A program made the translations under genes and the position numbers. The notes below the pieces were generated by a model, which worked only from the letters and a program-made list of their open reading frames with translations, made no database searches and had not been told where the DNA came from. Positions 9,024 to 16,751 of a DNA stretch of 64,000 bases are shown here, piece by piece. Source of the stretch: Prevotella sp. UBA2725 (GTDB lineage Bacteria > Bacteroidota > Bacteroidia > Bacteroidales > Bacteroidaceae); the NCBI GenBank assembly GCA_002353825.1, contig DEKJ01000016.1, positions 53,476-117,475 of the forward strand. The letters run 5' to 3'. The number at the start of each line of letters is the position of its first letter. Positions within the stretch are counted from its first letter, which is position 1.

Positions 9024-10181
9024 TTATCCAATATTTTGCATAGCGATATATGGAACGGCATCAAAACGACCTTGAAGGTATGCTTTCTCCATGTCATATG
9101 AGTCACGATAGTCCTTGTAGTCGAAAAGAGAGTATAGGTCACTGCTGCCATCATCACGTTTGTTGACGAAATATACCTGGTCCCGACGCTGAAGATTCGT
9201 GTTAAGCAAGTGCGTATTATGTGTTGTATAGATCAGTTGGGCATGATCACTCTTGTTGAACATGCGGATAACAAACTCGACCAATTGAGTGTGCAAGCTA
9301 GTGTCGATTTCGTCTACCAAGAGCAATCGACCATTATGAATGATGTCTATCATGCTGAGCATCATACGGAAAAGTGTCTTGGTTCCATCCGATTCCTCCG
9401 TTTCAAAATCGAAGGAAACTGTAGGGTTGTTACGGTGATATGTTATGATAGCGCCATTCTGCATCCGAACGTCAATGATATCACTGTCGGCGGTCCGCAA
9501 CACTTCAAGTAGTTGTGCCTTCCTTTCCTTCATCAGTGTCTGCATAACTGAGGAAGAGGGGAGGTGATAATCCAGCACGATCTCGTCATTGAAGAAGCGA
9601 TAGACCTGTTTGGCTACTTCACGATCCATCTGGCTGGCTCGGGAGATGAAAAGGGTCTTCTGAGATGTGTTCACGGCGATATCCATCGGTCTCTTAATGA
9701 CAGACTGAAACTCGTAGATGTTTTTCTTTTCCGGGCCCTTACTTTCGTCTCTACTGAATACGAGCGAACGACGGCCATTAGGATAATAGAAAAGTTGCTC
9801 GGTTAAGATCTTCTTGTTAGTCATGGTGAAAGAATATTCGTATTCTACACCGTCTATTAGAAACCGTATATAGAAGGAGCTAGGCTTGTCAGCATATCCA
9901 TCGAACTTAAAGGGAGAGAAGCCGAATGTGGTGTTCTCATTATAATTATGAGAAGAGCGTATCATCTCCACGCATGCACTGATAGCCTTCAGAAGATTGC
10001 TCTTACCTGAGGCATTGGCACCGAAGATGGCAATGCTCTTCAACATGTGCTCATCATTGATGCTGAACACATTGCCTTCAAGCATCCTTGCCTTCTTCGT
10101 CTGGATTTTGGCGGCTTGCAAATCCAGCGTAGTCTCATCTCGAAATGAGAACATATTGCTTATGCGGATCTCTAATACCAT
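9024..10181 (-). CDS. rloA: RloA/AbiLi-like AAA ATPase (AAA_15)
   Basis: 385 aa ATPase of the COG1106/AAA_15 ABC-like group. Walker A GANASGKS is at residues 54-61, and RLLLVDEIDTSLH provides Walker B and the H-loop region; the TTHNTHLLN segment follows. In RloAB/AbiL-type systems the ATPase is thought to sense infection and control the TOPRIM partner encoded just downstream (2 bp gap). The start ATG at 10181 follows a good Bacteroidetes promoter (10210-10240). The shared TOPRIM/ABC-ATPase layout also occurs in PARIS and OLD systems, but the partner here is RloB-like rather than DUF4435. Confidence 0.85.
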   Translation of the reverse strand: MVLEIRISNMFSFRDETTLDLQAAKIQTKKARMLEGNVFSINDEHMLKSIAIFGANASGKSNLLKAISACVEMIRSSHNYNENTTFGFSPFKFDGYADKPSSFYIRFLIDGVEYEYSFTMTNKKILTEQLFYYPNGRRSLVFSRDESKGPEKKNIYEFQSVIKRPMDIAVNTSQKTLFISRASQMDREVAKQVYRFFNDEIVLDYHLPSSSVMQTLMKERKAQLLEVLRTADSDIIDVRMQNGAIITYHRNNPTVSFDFETEESDGTKTLFRMMLSMIDIIHNGRLLLVDEIDTSLHTQLVEFVIRMFNKSDHAQLIYTTHNTHLLNTNLQRRDQVYFVNKRDDGSSDLYSLFDYKDYRDSYDMEKAYLQGRFDAVPYIAMQNIG

Positions 10182-10209
10182 TTTATCATCGATTTTTGCT
10201 ATTCGTTGG

Positions 10210-10240
10210 CAAATTTAGGCAATAAAATCGAATAATACAA
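10210..10240 (-). promoter_or_regulatory. Promoter of the RloA-RloB operon
   Basis: On the reverse strand TTGT, 19 bp, TAAATTTG, close to the Bacteroidetes consensus (TTTG, about 19 bp, TAnnTTTG), located 29 bp before the rloA start. Confidence 0.6.
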
Positions 10241-10376
10241 GGATTAGGGCATAATAAATGCTATTTTCTATGCTTGCTCTTGTGGCTTGCAAGTTTTCCG
10301 TCTTAAAGGTATATACTATCTACCTTTAAATGTTTTTTTGCGAACAGGCGATGATTAGTAAATTACATCTACGTTT

Positions 10377-10542
10377 CTATGAGACGGCTATTCCCCATTT
10401 CGTGACTTCATCGTAGAGTGGTGAGGGCTCATTAGCGGTCCCTTTGCTGTATGAGCCATACATGTACACGGGAAGGATTAAGGATCTTGGCTACCTCCTT
10501 CTTATAATCCCTAACGATATTTAATGCCTGTTCCTTATCCAT
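10377..10542 (-). pseudogene. MNT-type nucleotidyltransferase remnant
   Basis: A start codon at 10542 opens MDKEQALNIVRDYKKEVAKI, then the frame is lost after LNPSR; continuing in the next frame gives YMYGSYSKGTANEPS, the GSYxxGxA nucleotide-binding motif of MNT-like minimal nucleotidyltransferases, and then a stop. The DxD that should follow is absent. It looks like a frameshifted and truncated antitoxin-type (MNT/HEPN) gene left from an earlier defence or toxin-antitoxin cassette. Confidence 0.6.
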
Positions 10543-10610
10543 GATAGTAATTCTTTTGTTTTAGGAGATACTATTAACCTCGGCAGATTGACTCGTTTGC
10601 ATTCGTGCAA

Positions 10611-11171
10611 CTATATAGCCAACAATAATGTCAACAATGACTTGACATTAATTCCTGAATTATCCTCGGCAGCCATATCATTACCATTTTCTTCGAACGT
10701 TTGAATAATGAGATTACGTATGATGTAGTCTTTCAACCGTTCGGCATACTCCTCATTATTTATAAGGATCCATAGCTCCTCGTCAATGAAGCCATAGTTG
10801 ACATTACGTTCTAACCAATTTTCAGAAGGGGCTAGTGTTGATCGACAACCATCCTTCCATGACAAGTGCCAGAACCCATCAGTTTGCAAGTAGTAATAAG
10901 GATTGTATAATGGAGTGGCACTATCTTGGCTGCCTTTAAGGAAGAAAGACTTAAAGATTGGTTCATAAATGTTTTTCAGGTCATGGTAACCAAAGCGATT
11001 GTTGGTAAACTCTCCATCCTTCATTCCTTTGATGATGCTGAGAATGAGGACAGGTTTAGCAATGGTTTTGACACGACCATGTCCACGTGTCCATCGACGC
11101 ATGTGGATTATAGCCTCTTCATAATGTTCAAGAGCTGCATCGTAATTGAAAAATCTAATTATCTTACCCAT
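10611..11171 (-). CDS. Protein resembling the DNA-sulfur-binding domain
   Basis: 186 aa, no enzyme motif. The arrangement AKPVLILSIIKGMKDGE (about residues 38-54), NNRF, then NPYYYLQTDGFWHL (about 90-103) and LWILI near residue 133 follows the pattern HKPLLLL...NRI...YPFWxLxxDGxWEL of the sulfur-binding domain of ScoMcrA-type phosphorothioate-dependent endonucleases. No HNH or other nuclease domain is attached; the remaining 40 residues are low complexity. It is divergent from sspB across a 396-bp regulatory region. The likely role, by inference, is sensing or reading modified DNA, or regulating the system. Recognition is by pattern only; the surface residues that contact sulfur were not checked. 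Confidence 0.6.
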   Translation of the reverse strand: MGKIIRFFNYDAALEHYEEAIIHMRRWTRGHGRVKTIAKPVLILSIIKGMKDGEFTNNRFGYHDLKNIYEPIFKSFFLKGSQDSATPLYNPYYYLQTDGFWHLSWKDGCRSTLAPSENWLERNVNYGFIDEELWILINNEEYAERLKDYIIRNLIIQTFEENGNDMAAEDNSGINVKSLLTLLLAI

Positions 11172-11240
11172 ACCAATTTCAGTTTACTACGATGCAAATA
11201 TAATGTTTTTGTGGCAATTAATGCTGTCGTTAATGTTTTT

Positions 11241-11567
11241 TTTGCTTAACTTCTTCTTCGTCTTAATCATTTTGCTTAACTTTGCTATTGACTAAAGCTG
11301 CGCAAGCAGTCGAAGTCAAATTTTCGTGGGTAAATTAGATAGTGCTATCTAGTTTCTGAAGGCTTCATAACGAATTGTCCCTTCCAAAACAATCGTACAA
11401 CAGAAAGCTGGTCGGAAGTGAGATGCGCCTGCTATAGGCGTATCCCTTCTTGATGCTTTTCTGTTGGGTTTACTGTGGAAGGGACGACCTGTTATGAAAG
11501 CGGAGGGAGGCGGATACGCTTTCTTTATACCCAGGCTGAGATAAACATAAGCAACGTCCCTTCCACA
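11241..11567. promoter_or_regulatory. Intergenic control region before sspB
   Basis: No gene. It contains a direct repeat TTTGCTTAAC (11241 and 11271), the second overlapping a -7-like TAACTTTG (11277-11284) pointing towards sspB; a palindrome AGATAG-TG-CTATCT at 11337-11350; and a roughly 24-bp imperfect inverted repeat with arms 11363-11386 and 11476-11499 built on CATAAC...GTCCCTTCCA, with a small CGCCT/AGGCG hairpin in the loop. A third GTCCCTTCCACA copy (11556-11567) abuts the sspB start codon. Confidence 0.6.
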
Positions 11568-12416
11568 ATGACAACAAAATATGTTTTTTCCGGCCATGAA
11601 TCTTTTTCGTGCAAGTCACTGTGGCTGAAAAAAGGCTATGACTTTGTTTGCAATGGCAACAAATTCAATGAGCCAGATGCAGTCATAGACCTTGGCGTGG
11701 GAAAGAACATGGTGTCATCTATAAGATATTGGCTTCGAGCCTTCAACATCACCGAGAATGACCGGCCGACAGCTATCGGTGATTATCTGTTGAATACTGC
11801 AAGTGGCAAAGATCCATATATTGAGGATCTCGGTACACTGTGGCTTCTCCATTTTCAGCTTGTATATTTTGGTGAGGCAACGCTGTACAATTGGCTTTTT
11901 CTCCGCCTACAGAGAGAACGTAAGAACTTTGATCGCACACAGGTGTTGAATGCCGTGCGTCGGTACATGATAGAGGCAAGCAAAATAAAGCAGTTCAATC
12001 AGAATACTGTCAAGAAAGATATTGGTGTACTTTTACAGAACTATGTACAGCCGACAAAGGCGCATAGCTTTGAGGAATACTCTGCTCTTTTGCTCGACCT
12101 TGACCTCATTAAAACCGACGATGGTGGCAAGACTTATGCTTTCAATATTGAGGGTAAACGTAAAGTAGCGCCAGAAATATTCCTTTATGCAATCATCAAG
12201 TCGAAAGGTGATGACATGACCATTCCATATGAGGCTCTTCAGAACTTGGGCCTTATATTCTGCATGAATGATATGGAGACAATAACGATGCTCCAGAATA
12301 TTGCAGATAATTTCCATAATAGCCTCGACTATAGCGATATTGCCGGCATCAGGCAATTGCAGTTTAAGAAAGAGATATATCCGAAGGAGGTTTTAGACAA
12401 ATATTATGGCAAATAA
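11568..12416 (+). CDS. sspB: SspB-like DUF4007 protein (phosphorothioation nickase)
   Basis: 282 aa from the ATG at 11568 (MTTKYVFSGHESF). The longer GTG-initiated frame would start inside the inverted repeat and its first 31 residues do not look like the family, so the ATG is preferred. DUF4007 signatures visible are FSGHESFxCKxLWLKKGYDF, VDLGVGKNMVxSIRYW and LGTLWLLHFQLV. In SspABCD systems SspB is a DNA-nicking protein that works with SspC and SspD to place phosphorothioates in one strand. It overlaps sspC by 11 bp, so co-translation is likely. The combination with SspC and SspD next door makes the call strong. Confidence 0.88.
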   Translation: MTTKYVFSGHESFSCKSLWLKKGYDFVCNGNKFNEPDAVIDLGVGKNMVSSIRYWLRAFNITENDRPTAIGDYLLNTASGKDPYIEDLGTLWLLHFQLVYFGEATLYNWLFLRLQRERKNFDRTQVLNAVRRYMIEASKIKQFNQNTVKKDIGVLLQNYVQPTKAHSFEEYSALLLDLDLIKTDDGGKTYAFNIEGKRKVAPEIFLYAIIKSKGDDMTIPYEALQNLGLIFCMNDMETITMLQNIADNFHNSLDYSDIAGIRQLQFKKEIYPKEVLDKYYGK

Positions 12417-15400
12417 GTTATTCAGCCTTTCGTCTAACCTCAAGACAGGATTTCCGGAAGGTTACAACTATATCGTAACGCCTAACGCGCAGAAGGTAGC
12501 CGATAGCATCATCGATGGCTACCGCAGTGGTGTTCATTCATATACGCTTATTGGTACCTATGGTACGGGTAAGTCTAGTTTTCTTATTGCTCTGAAAGAA
12601 GACTTGAAGAAGCAAGGAAAACATAAACTTCTGAAGAGTACAAAGGTACTCAATGACAATGGTGCTTTTGAGACGTTAGATATCATTGGTGATTACAAGT
12701 CCTTGGACACTCTGCTGAGTGAAGAACTTGAATGCGTGGGTGATGAAGAACACATAATTGACCATCTTCGTAGCTATTATAACGAAGTCAAATCAAAGGG
12801 TAAGTTCCTTGTCATCTTCATCGATGAGTTTGGTAAGGTACTTGAACATGCCGCCAAGAAGAATCCGGAAGGAGAGATGTATTTCATGCAGAAGCTGGCG
12901 GAGTTTATCAACGTTCCGACTCGTCATGTCCTTCTCATCACCACACTTCATCAGAACTTCAACGCTTATGCTAAGGGCCTGAATCAAGAGCAAAGAAACG
13001 AATGGAATAAGGTGAAAGGACGTTTCCGTGAGATTGTCTTCGTTGAACCCGTAGAGCAACTGCTTTATCTTGCATCAAAGCAGTATACATCAGGCAAGCC
13101 CATCACAGACGAGCATCACTTCAAGAAGCTCTATAATCTTGCAGAGAAGACGCATTTCATCTCGCAGGCTTACAGCCTCGATACAGCACGCAGTCTCTAT
13201 CCTCTTGATCCTTTTGCAGCGAGTGCTATCACAGAGGCAATCCAACGCTATGGTCAGAACGAACGCTCACTCTTCTCTTTCCTTAATGCACGTGGTGAGA
13301 ACTCGTTGAGAGAGTTTGAACCCGGAAGAAATCTCACGTATAATTTGCAGGAGGTGTACGACTATGTGGTATACAACTTCTACTCTTACCTAAAGGATGC
13401 CAATGCTGACTCGATGAACTGGAGTGCGATGCAGATGGCTATCGAGCGTGTGGAAGGTGCCGTATGGGATAATGAACAGGACCTTCTCGACGGCATCAAG
13501 ATAGTGAAGGCTATCGGACTGCTTAACATCCTTGGCTCGGCAGCATTCTCTATGTCGGAGGAAGAACTGGCTACCTATGCCACCTATGCCATGGGCGTGG
13601 AGCACACAGCAGACATCATCGATAAGCTGAAGCACGACAAGATTATCCGTTTCGCAGCCTACAAGCAGCGTCTCATCCTCTTTCAGGGAACCGATATCAA
13701 CATAGAGGACGAACTAGTGAAAGCAGGTGCAGAACTAGGGCATCAGGAATCATACATCACTGAGATAGGAGAGTTCTTCAGCAAGAAGGTCGCTCCAGTG
13801 AAAGCGTACTACTATCACAGAGGCACTCCGCGATACTTTGAATATGAGGTAAAGCAGGAGATTGATGACCTTCCTGTTCCGATGGAAGACGTCGATGGCT
13901 ATATCCAGCTCATCTTCACTACCGACCGTGACTATCTGCAGACTGTCAAGGAGAAGAGTGCTGAGTGTCCAGAGGCATATATTTTTGCATTCTTCAACAA
14001 CACGGATGAGATCACCGAACACATTTTCAACATCAAGAAGTATGATTACATTCTCACCAATAGACTGAGTGACGGGTCTGACCGTGTGGCCATCACAGAG
14101 GTGATGAACCTGAAGAACTACGAAATCACATTGTTGAACAAGACTGTCAACGAAGACCTCTTCACATCAAACGGCAAGGTGACATGGGTCTACAAAGGAC
14201 AGGATGAGCAGGTCTGCTCACTCAGGGACTTCAATCGTCTGCTGTCAAAGGTATGTGATGACATCTATAGTTTGACACCGGTGATGAACAATGAGCTATT
14301 CAACAAGAACAAGCTCAGCAGTTCTATCTCTGGTGCCAAGGCTAAATATATGGCTGCTCTTCTCACCAATAGTGATAAACGTGACTTTGGTTTTGAATCA
14401 GATAAGTTTCCACCGGAGAAGACCATTTATTATTCTCTGCTGAAGAATACCGGTCTGCATGTCGACGGTCACTTTGCCGATAAGCCTTCCAATGAGGGTA
14501 TCATGAGTCTGTGGGATGCCAGTGAGGAGTTCCTGAAGAGCACGACAACGAAGCCCCGTAAAATTTCGGAACTCATCAAGAAACTGAAGACACGTCCGTA
14601 TAAGATTAAGACAGGATTCCTCGAGTTCTGGATTCCAACTTACCTATATATCAAGCGCAATGACTATTCACTCTATGGTGCTAATGGGGCTTATATCCCT
14701 TTGGTGAACATGGAGTTCTTTGAGCTCTTGCAGAAGCATCCGTCAGAGTTCCTCGTGAAGGCATTCGACGTGTCGGGTGTGAAGATGGAGTTCTTCAATC
14801 AGTATCGTAAGTATGTCAATCTCGATGCTGTCGACAGTATCAAGAGTGACCAACTCATTGATACAATCCGACCGTTCTTCTTCTTTTATAACAAGAGGCT
14901 CAACGACTATGCGAAGCATACCAATGACCTGAAGAAAGAGACGAAGACCTTCAGAGACGTGCTGGCAAGAGCAAAGGATCCGGAGAAGACCTTCCTCGAA
15001 GACCTGCCGAATGCTCTTGGCTTCGACATCAACAGTAACAGTGAAACGTTTGCAAAAAACTACGCTGACATAATCAACAGGGCCGTTAGGGAGCTCCGTG
15101 GCTGTTACAACCGGATGATTGATAACATTGAGGTGTATGTCGTCGAGTATCTCGGCTTGGAATCATACGACTACAATGAGTATATCGCCGAAGTACGTCG
15201 GAAGTTCAAGAACATCAAGGCTTATCTTCTTAATGACCGTCTAAAGTCCTTCTACCAAGCATTGATGACAGAGCGTGACAATCGTAATGAATGGTACCAG
15301 GCCATCTGCTTCGTCGCTCTGCAGCATCCGTTGGAACGACTGAGGGATGACGAGAAGGAGAAACTTCATGACGAGCTGCTCGAGCTCTTCTCAGAGTGTG

Positions 15401-15636
15401 AGAAATATATTGATATCTCAAAGGTGTCAGAAAACGAAGGCGATGAAATCTACTCCTTCGACCTAGTCTCGTCGAATAGCAACGAAGAGAATATCAAGCC
15501 GCAGACTTATCGTCTTAACGCCAATGATGCTGAGAAATCGAAGGCGATGGAGGAGAAGATCAACAGCCTCCTCAGTGGAAACAAAGAATTGGATGTGGTG
15601 ACACTGTTGAAAGTTCTGAAGAATAAGATTAAATGA
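12406..15636 (+). CDS. sspC: SspC-like large P-loop ATPase
   Basis: 1076 aa. Walker A GTYGTGKSS at residues 50-58; Walker B FLVIFIDEFGK with the acidic pair at 140-141; a sensor-like LLITTLHQNF follows. The rest is a long helical region with no recognised catalytic motif. SspC is the ATPase partner of SspB and SspD in single-strand DNA phosphorothioation; related P-loop proteins are BrxC/PglY of BREX systems, but DUF4007 and DndC-like neighbours fit Ssp. The gene overlaps sspB (11 bp) and sspD (4 bp, ATGA). Intact, no frameshift. Confidence 0.85.
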   Translation: MANKLFSLSSNLKTGFPEGYNYIVTPNAQKVADSIIDGYRSGVHSYTLIGTYGTGKSSFLIALKEDLKKQGKHKLLKSTKVLNDNGAFETLDIIGDYKSLDTLLSEELECVGDEEHIIDHLRSYYNEVKSKGKFLVIFIDEFGKVLEHAAKKNPEGEMYFMQKLAEFINVPTRHVLLITTLHQNFNAYAKGLNQEQRNEWNKVKGRFREIVFVEPVEQLLYLASKQYTSGKPITDEHHFKKLYNLAEKTHFISQAYSLDTARSLYPLDPFAASAITEAIQRYGQNERSLFSFLNARGENSLREFEPGRNLTYNLQEVYDYVVYNFYSYLKDANADSMNWSAMQMAIERVEGAVWDNEQDLLDGIKIVKAIGLLNILGSAAFSMSEEELATYATYAMGVEHTADIIDKLKHDKIIRFAAYKQRLILFQGTDINIEDELVKAGAELGHQESYITEIGEFFSKKVAPVKAYYYHRGTPRYFEYEVKQEIDDLPVPMEDVDGYIQLIFTTDRDYLQTVKEKSAECPEAYIFAFFNNTDEITEHIFNIKKYDYILTNRLSDGSDRVAITEVMNLKNYEITLLNKTVNEDLFTSNGKVTWVYKGQDEQVCSLRDFNRLLSKVCDDIYSLTPVMNNELFNKNKLSSSISGAKAKYMAALLTNSDKRDFGFESDKFPPEKTIYYSLLKNTGLHVDGHFADKPSNEGIMSLWDASEEFLKSTTTKPRKISELIKKLKTRPYKIKTGFLEFWIPTYLYIKRNDYSLYGANGAYIPLVNMEFFELLQKHPSEFLVKAFDVSGVKMEFFNQYRKYVNLDAVDSIKSDQLIDTIRPFFFFYNKRLNDYAKHTNDLKKETKTFRDVLARAKDPEKTFLEDLPNALGFDINSNSETFAKNYADIINRAVRELRGCYNRMIDNIEVYVVEYLGLESYDYNEYIAEVRRKFKNIKAYLLNDRLKSFYQALMTERDNRNEWYQAICFVALQHPLERLRDDEKEKLHDELLELFSECEKYIDISKVSENEGDEIYSFDLVSSNSNEENIKPQTYRLNANDAEKSKAMEEKINSLLSGNKELDVVTLLKVLKNKIK

Positions 15637-16742
15637 CGAAAGTAAGACATATATTAGGAATATCGGGAGGTAAGGATAGTGCTGCGCTCTCCATCTATCT
15701 GAAGCAGAAGTATCCTAACCTCAAGATAGAATATTATAATTCCGATACGGGTTGTGAACTGGCAGAGACAGAGCAACTCATCGACCGTCTAGGGGCCTAT
15801 CTCGGACATATCACCCGTCTGCGTGCTGCGGAAGGAAGTCCGGAGCCGACACCATTTGAGCACTTTCTGAAGTCGATGGGCGGTTTCCTGCCATCCCCTC
15901 AGGCCCGATGGTGCACGAAGAAGATGAAGCTCGATGAGTTTGAGCGTTTCGTTGGAGAGGATGAAGCCATCTCCTATGTGGGCATCCGTGGTGACGAGGA
16001 CCGTGACGGATACATCTCGTCGAAATCGAACATCCAGTCCATCTTCCCTTTCAGAAAGAACATCTGGAGTCTTGACGTCGTCAATAAGTTTCTACACAAC
16101 GAGAACATAGAGCAGATCACTCAGATCTATGATGACCTCTGCCCCGATGGATTTCTGAAAGAGGATCTGATGGAGATCGTTAAACGACCCATCACGAAGC
16201 AGTTCTACTATTCGAAAAAACTCAATGCGCTGCTCGACTTCGATGTGAAGATGTTCAATCATGCAGTATTTCGATTCCTCAAGACGACAGATTACCCAGT
16301 AGGCAAACTTACAGAAGAGGAGTTCCCGCTGCTTGACAATGATGAAGTACTTGTCAAGGACGACATCTTCCGCCTCCTACGTGAGAGCGGTGTCGGCGTA
16401 CCAAAGTATTATGAAGAGATACCTTTTGAGGTCGACGGCAAACAGGGTACCTACTGCCGCAGTCGCAGTGGTTGCTATTTCTGCTTCTATCAGCAGAAGA
16501 TAGAATGGATATGGCTCTACGAGCAGCATCCAGATCTCTTCAAGAAGGCCATGTCGTTTGAAAAGGACGGCTACACATGGAACCAAGGAGAGAGCCTTGC
16601 TGACCTCATCAAGCCGGAGCGCATCCGTCAGATTAAGCTTGACGTCATTAAACGTCAGGTGGAGAACAAAAAACAAAACAAAGGCACCACACTTGCCGAC
16701 ATTTTCGGTGACGACATTATGTGCGCCAACTGCTTTATATAG
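15633..16742 (+). CDS. sspD: SspD/DndC-like sulfurtransferase (PAPS reductase fold)
   Basis: 369 aa. PP-loop SGGKDS at residues 11-16, then the PARWCTKKMK segment of PAPS-reductase/ATP-pyrophosphatase proteins, and cysteines CRSRSGCYFC (about residues 272-281) and a terminal CANC. In DndC and SspD this family binds an Fe-S cluster and activates the DNA backbone for sulfur insertion using ATP. Start ATG overlaps the sspC stop. The next gene begins 9 bp after the stop. No cysteine desulfurase (SspA) is encoded in the window, so sulfur would come from a desulfurase elsewhere such as IscS/SufS. Confidence 0.9.
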   Translation: MTKVRHILGISGGKDSAALSIYLKQKYPNLKIEYYNSDTGCELAETEQLIDRLGAYLGHITRLRAAEGSPEPTPFEHFLKSMGGFLPSPQARWCTKKMKLDEFERFVGEDEAISYVGIRGDEDRDGYISSKSNIQSIFPFRKNIWSLDVVNKFLHNENIEQITQIYDDLCPDGFLKEDLMEIVKRPITKQFYYSKKLNALLDFDVKMFNHAVFRFLKTTDYPVGKLTEEEFPLLDNDEVLVKDDIFRLLRESGVGVPKYYEEIPFEVDGKQGTYCRSRSGCYFCFYQQKIEWIWLYEQHPDLFKKAMSFEKDGYTWNQGESLADLIKPERIRQIKLDVIKRQVENKKQNKGTTLADIFGDDIMCANCFI

Positions 16743-16751
16743 AATAGCGTT

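Noticed and set aside
9024..10181. PARIS AriA
   Set aside because: ATPase type is similar, but the partner gene is RloB-like, not a DUF4435 AriB.
11475..11567. GTG-initiated 31-residue extension of SspB
   Set aside because: It would start inside the inverted repeat and the extra residues have no family resemblance; ATG at 11568 gives the DUF4007 start.
12406..15636. BREX BrxC/PglY
   Set aside because: P-loop layout is similar, but there is no PglZ, PglX or BrxL and the neighbours are DUF4007 and DndC-like, which fit SspC.
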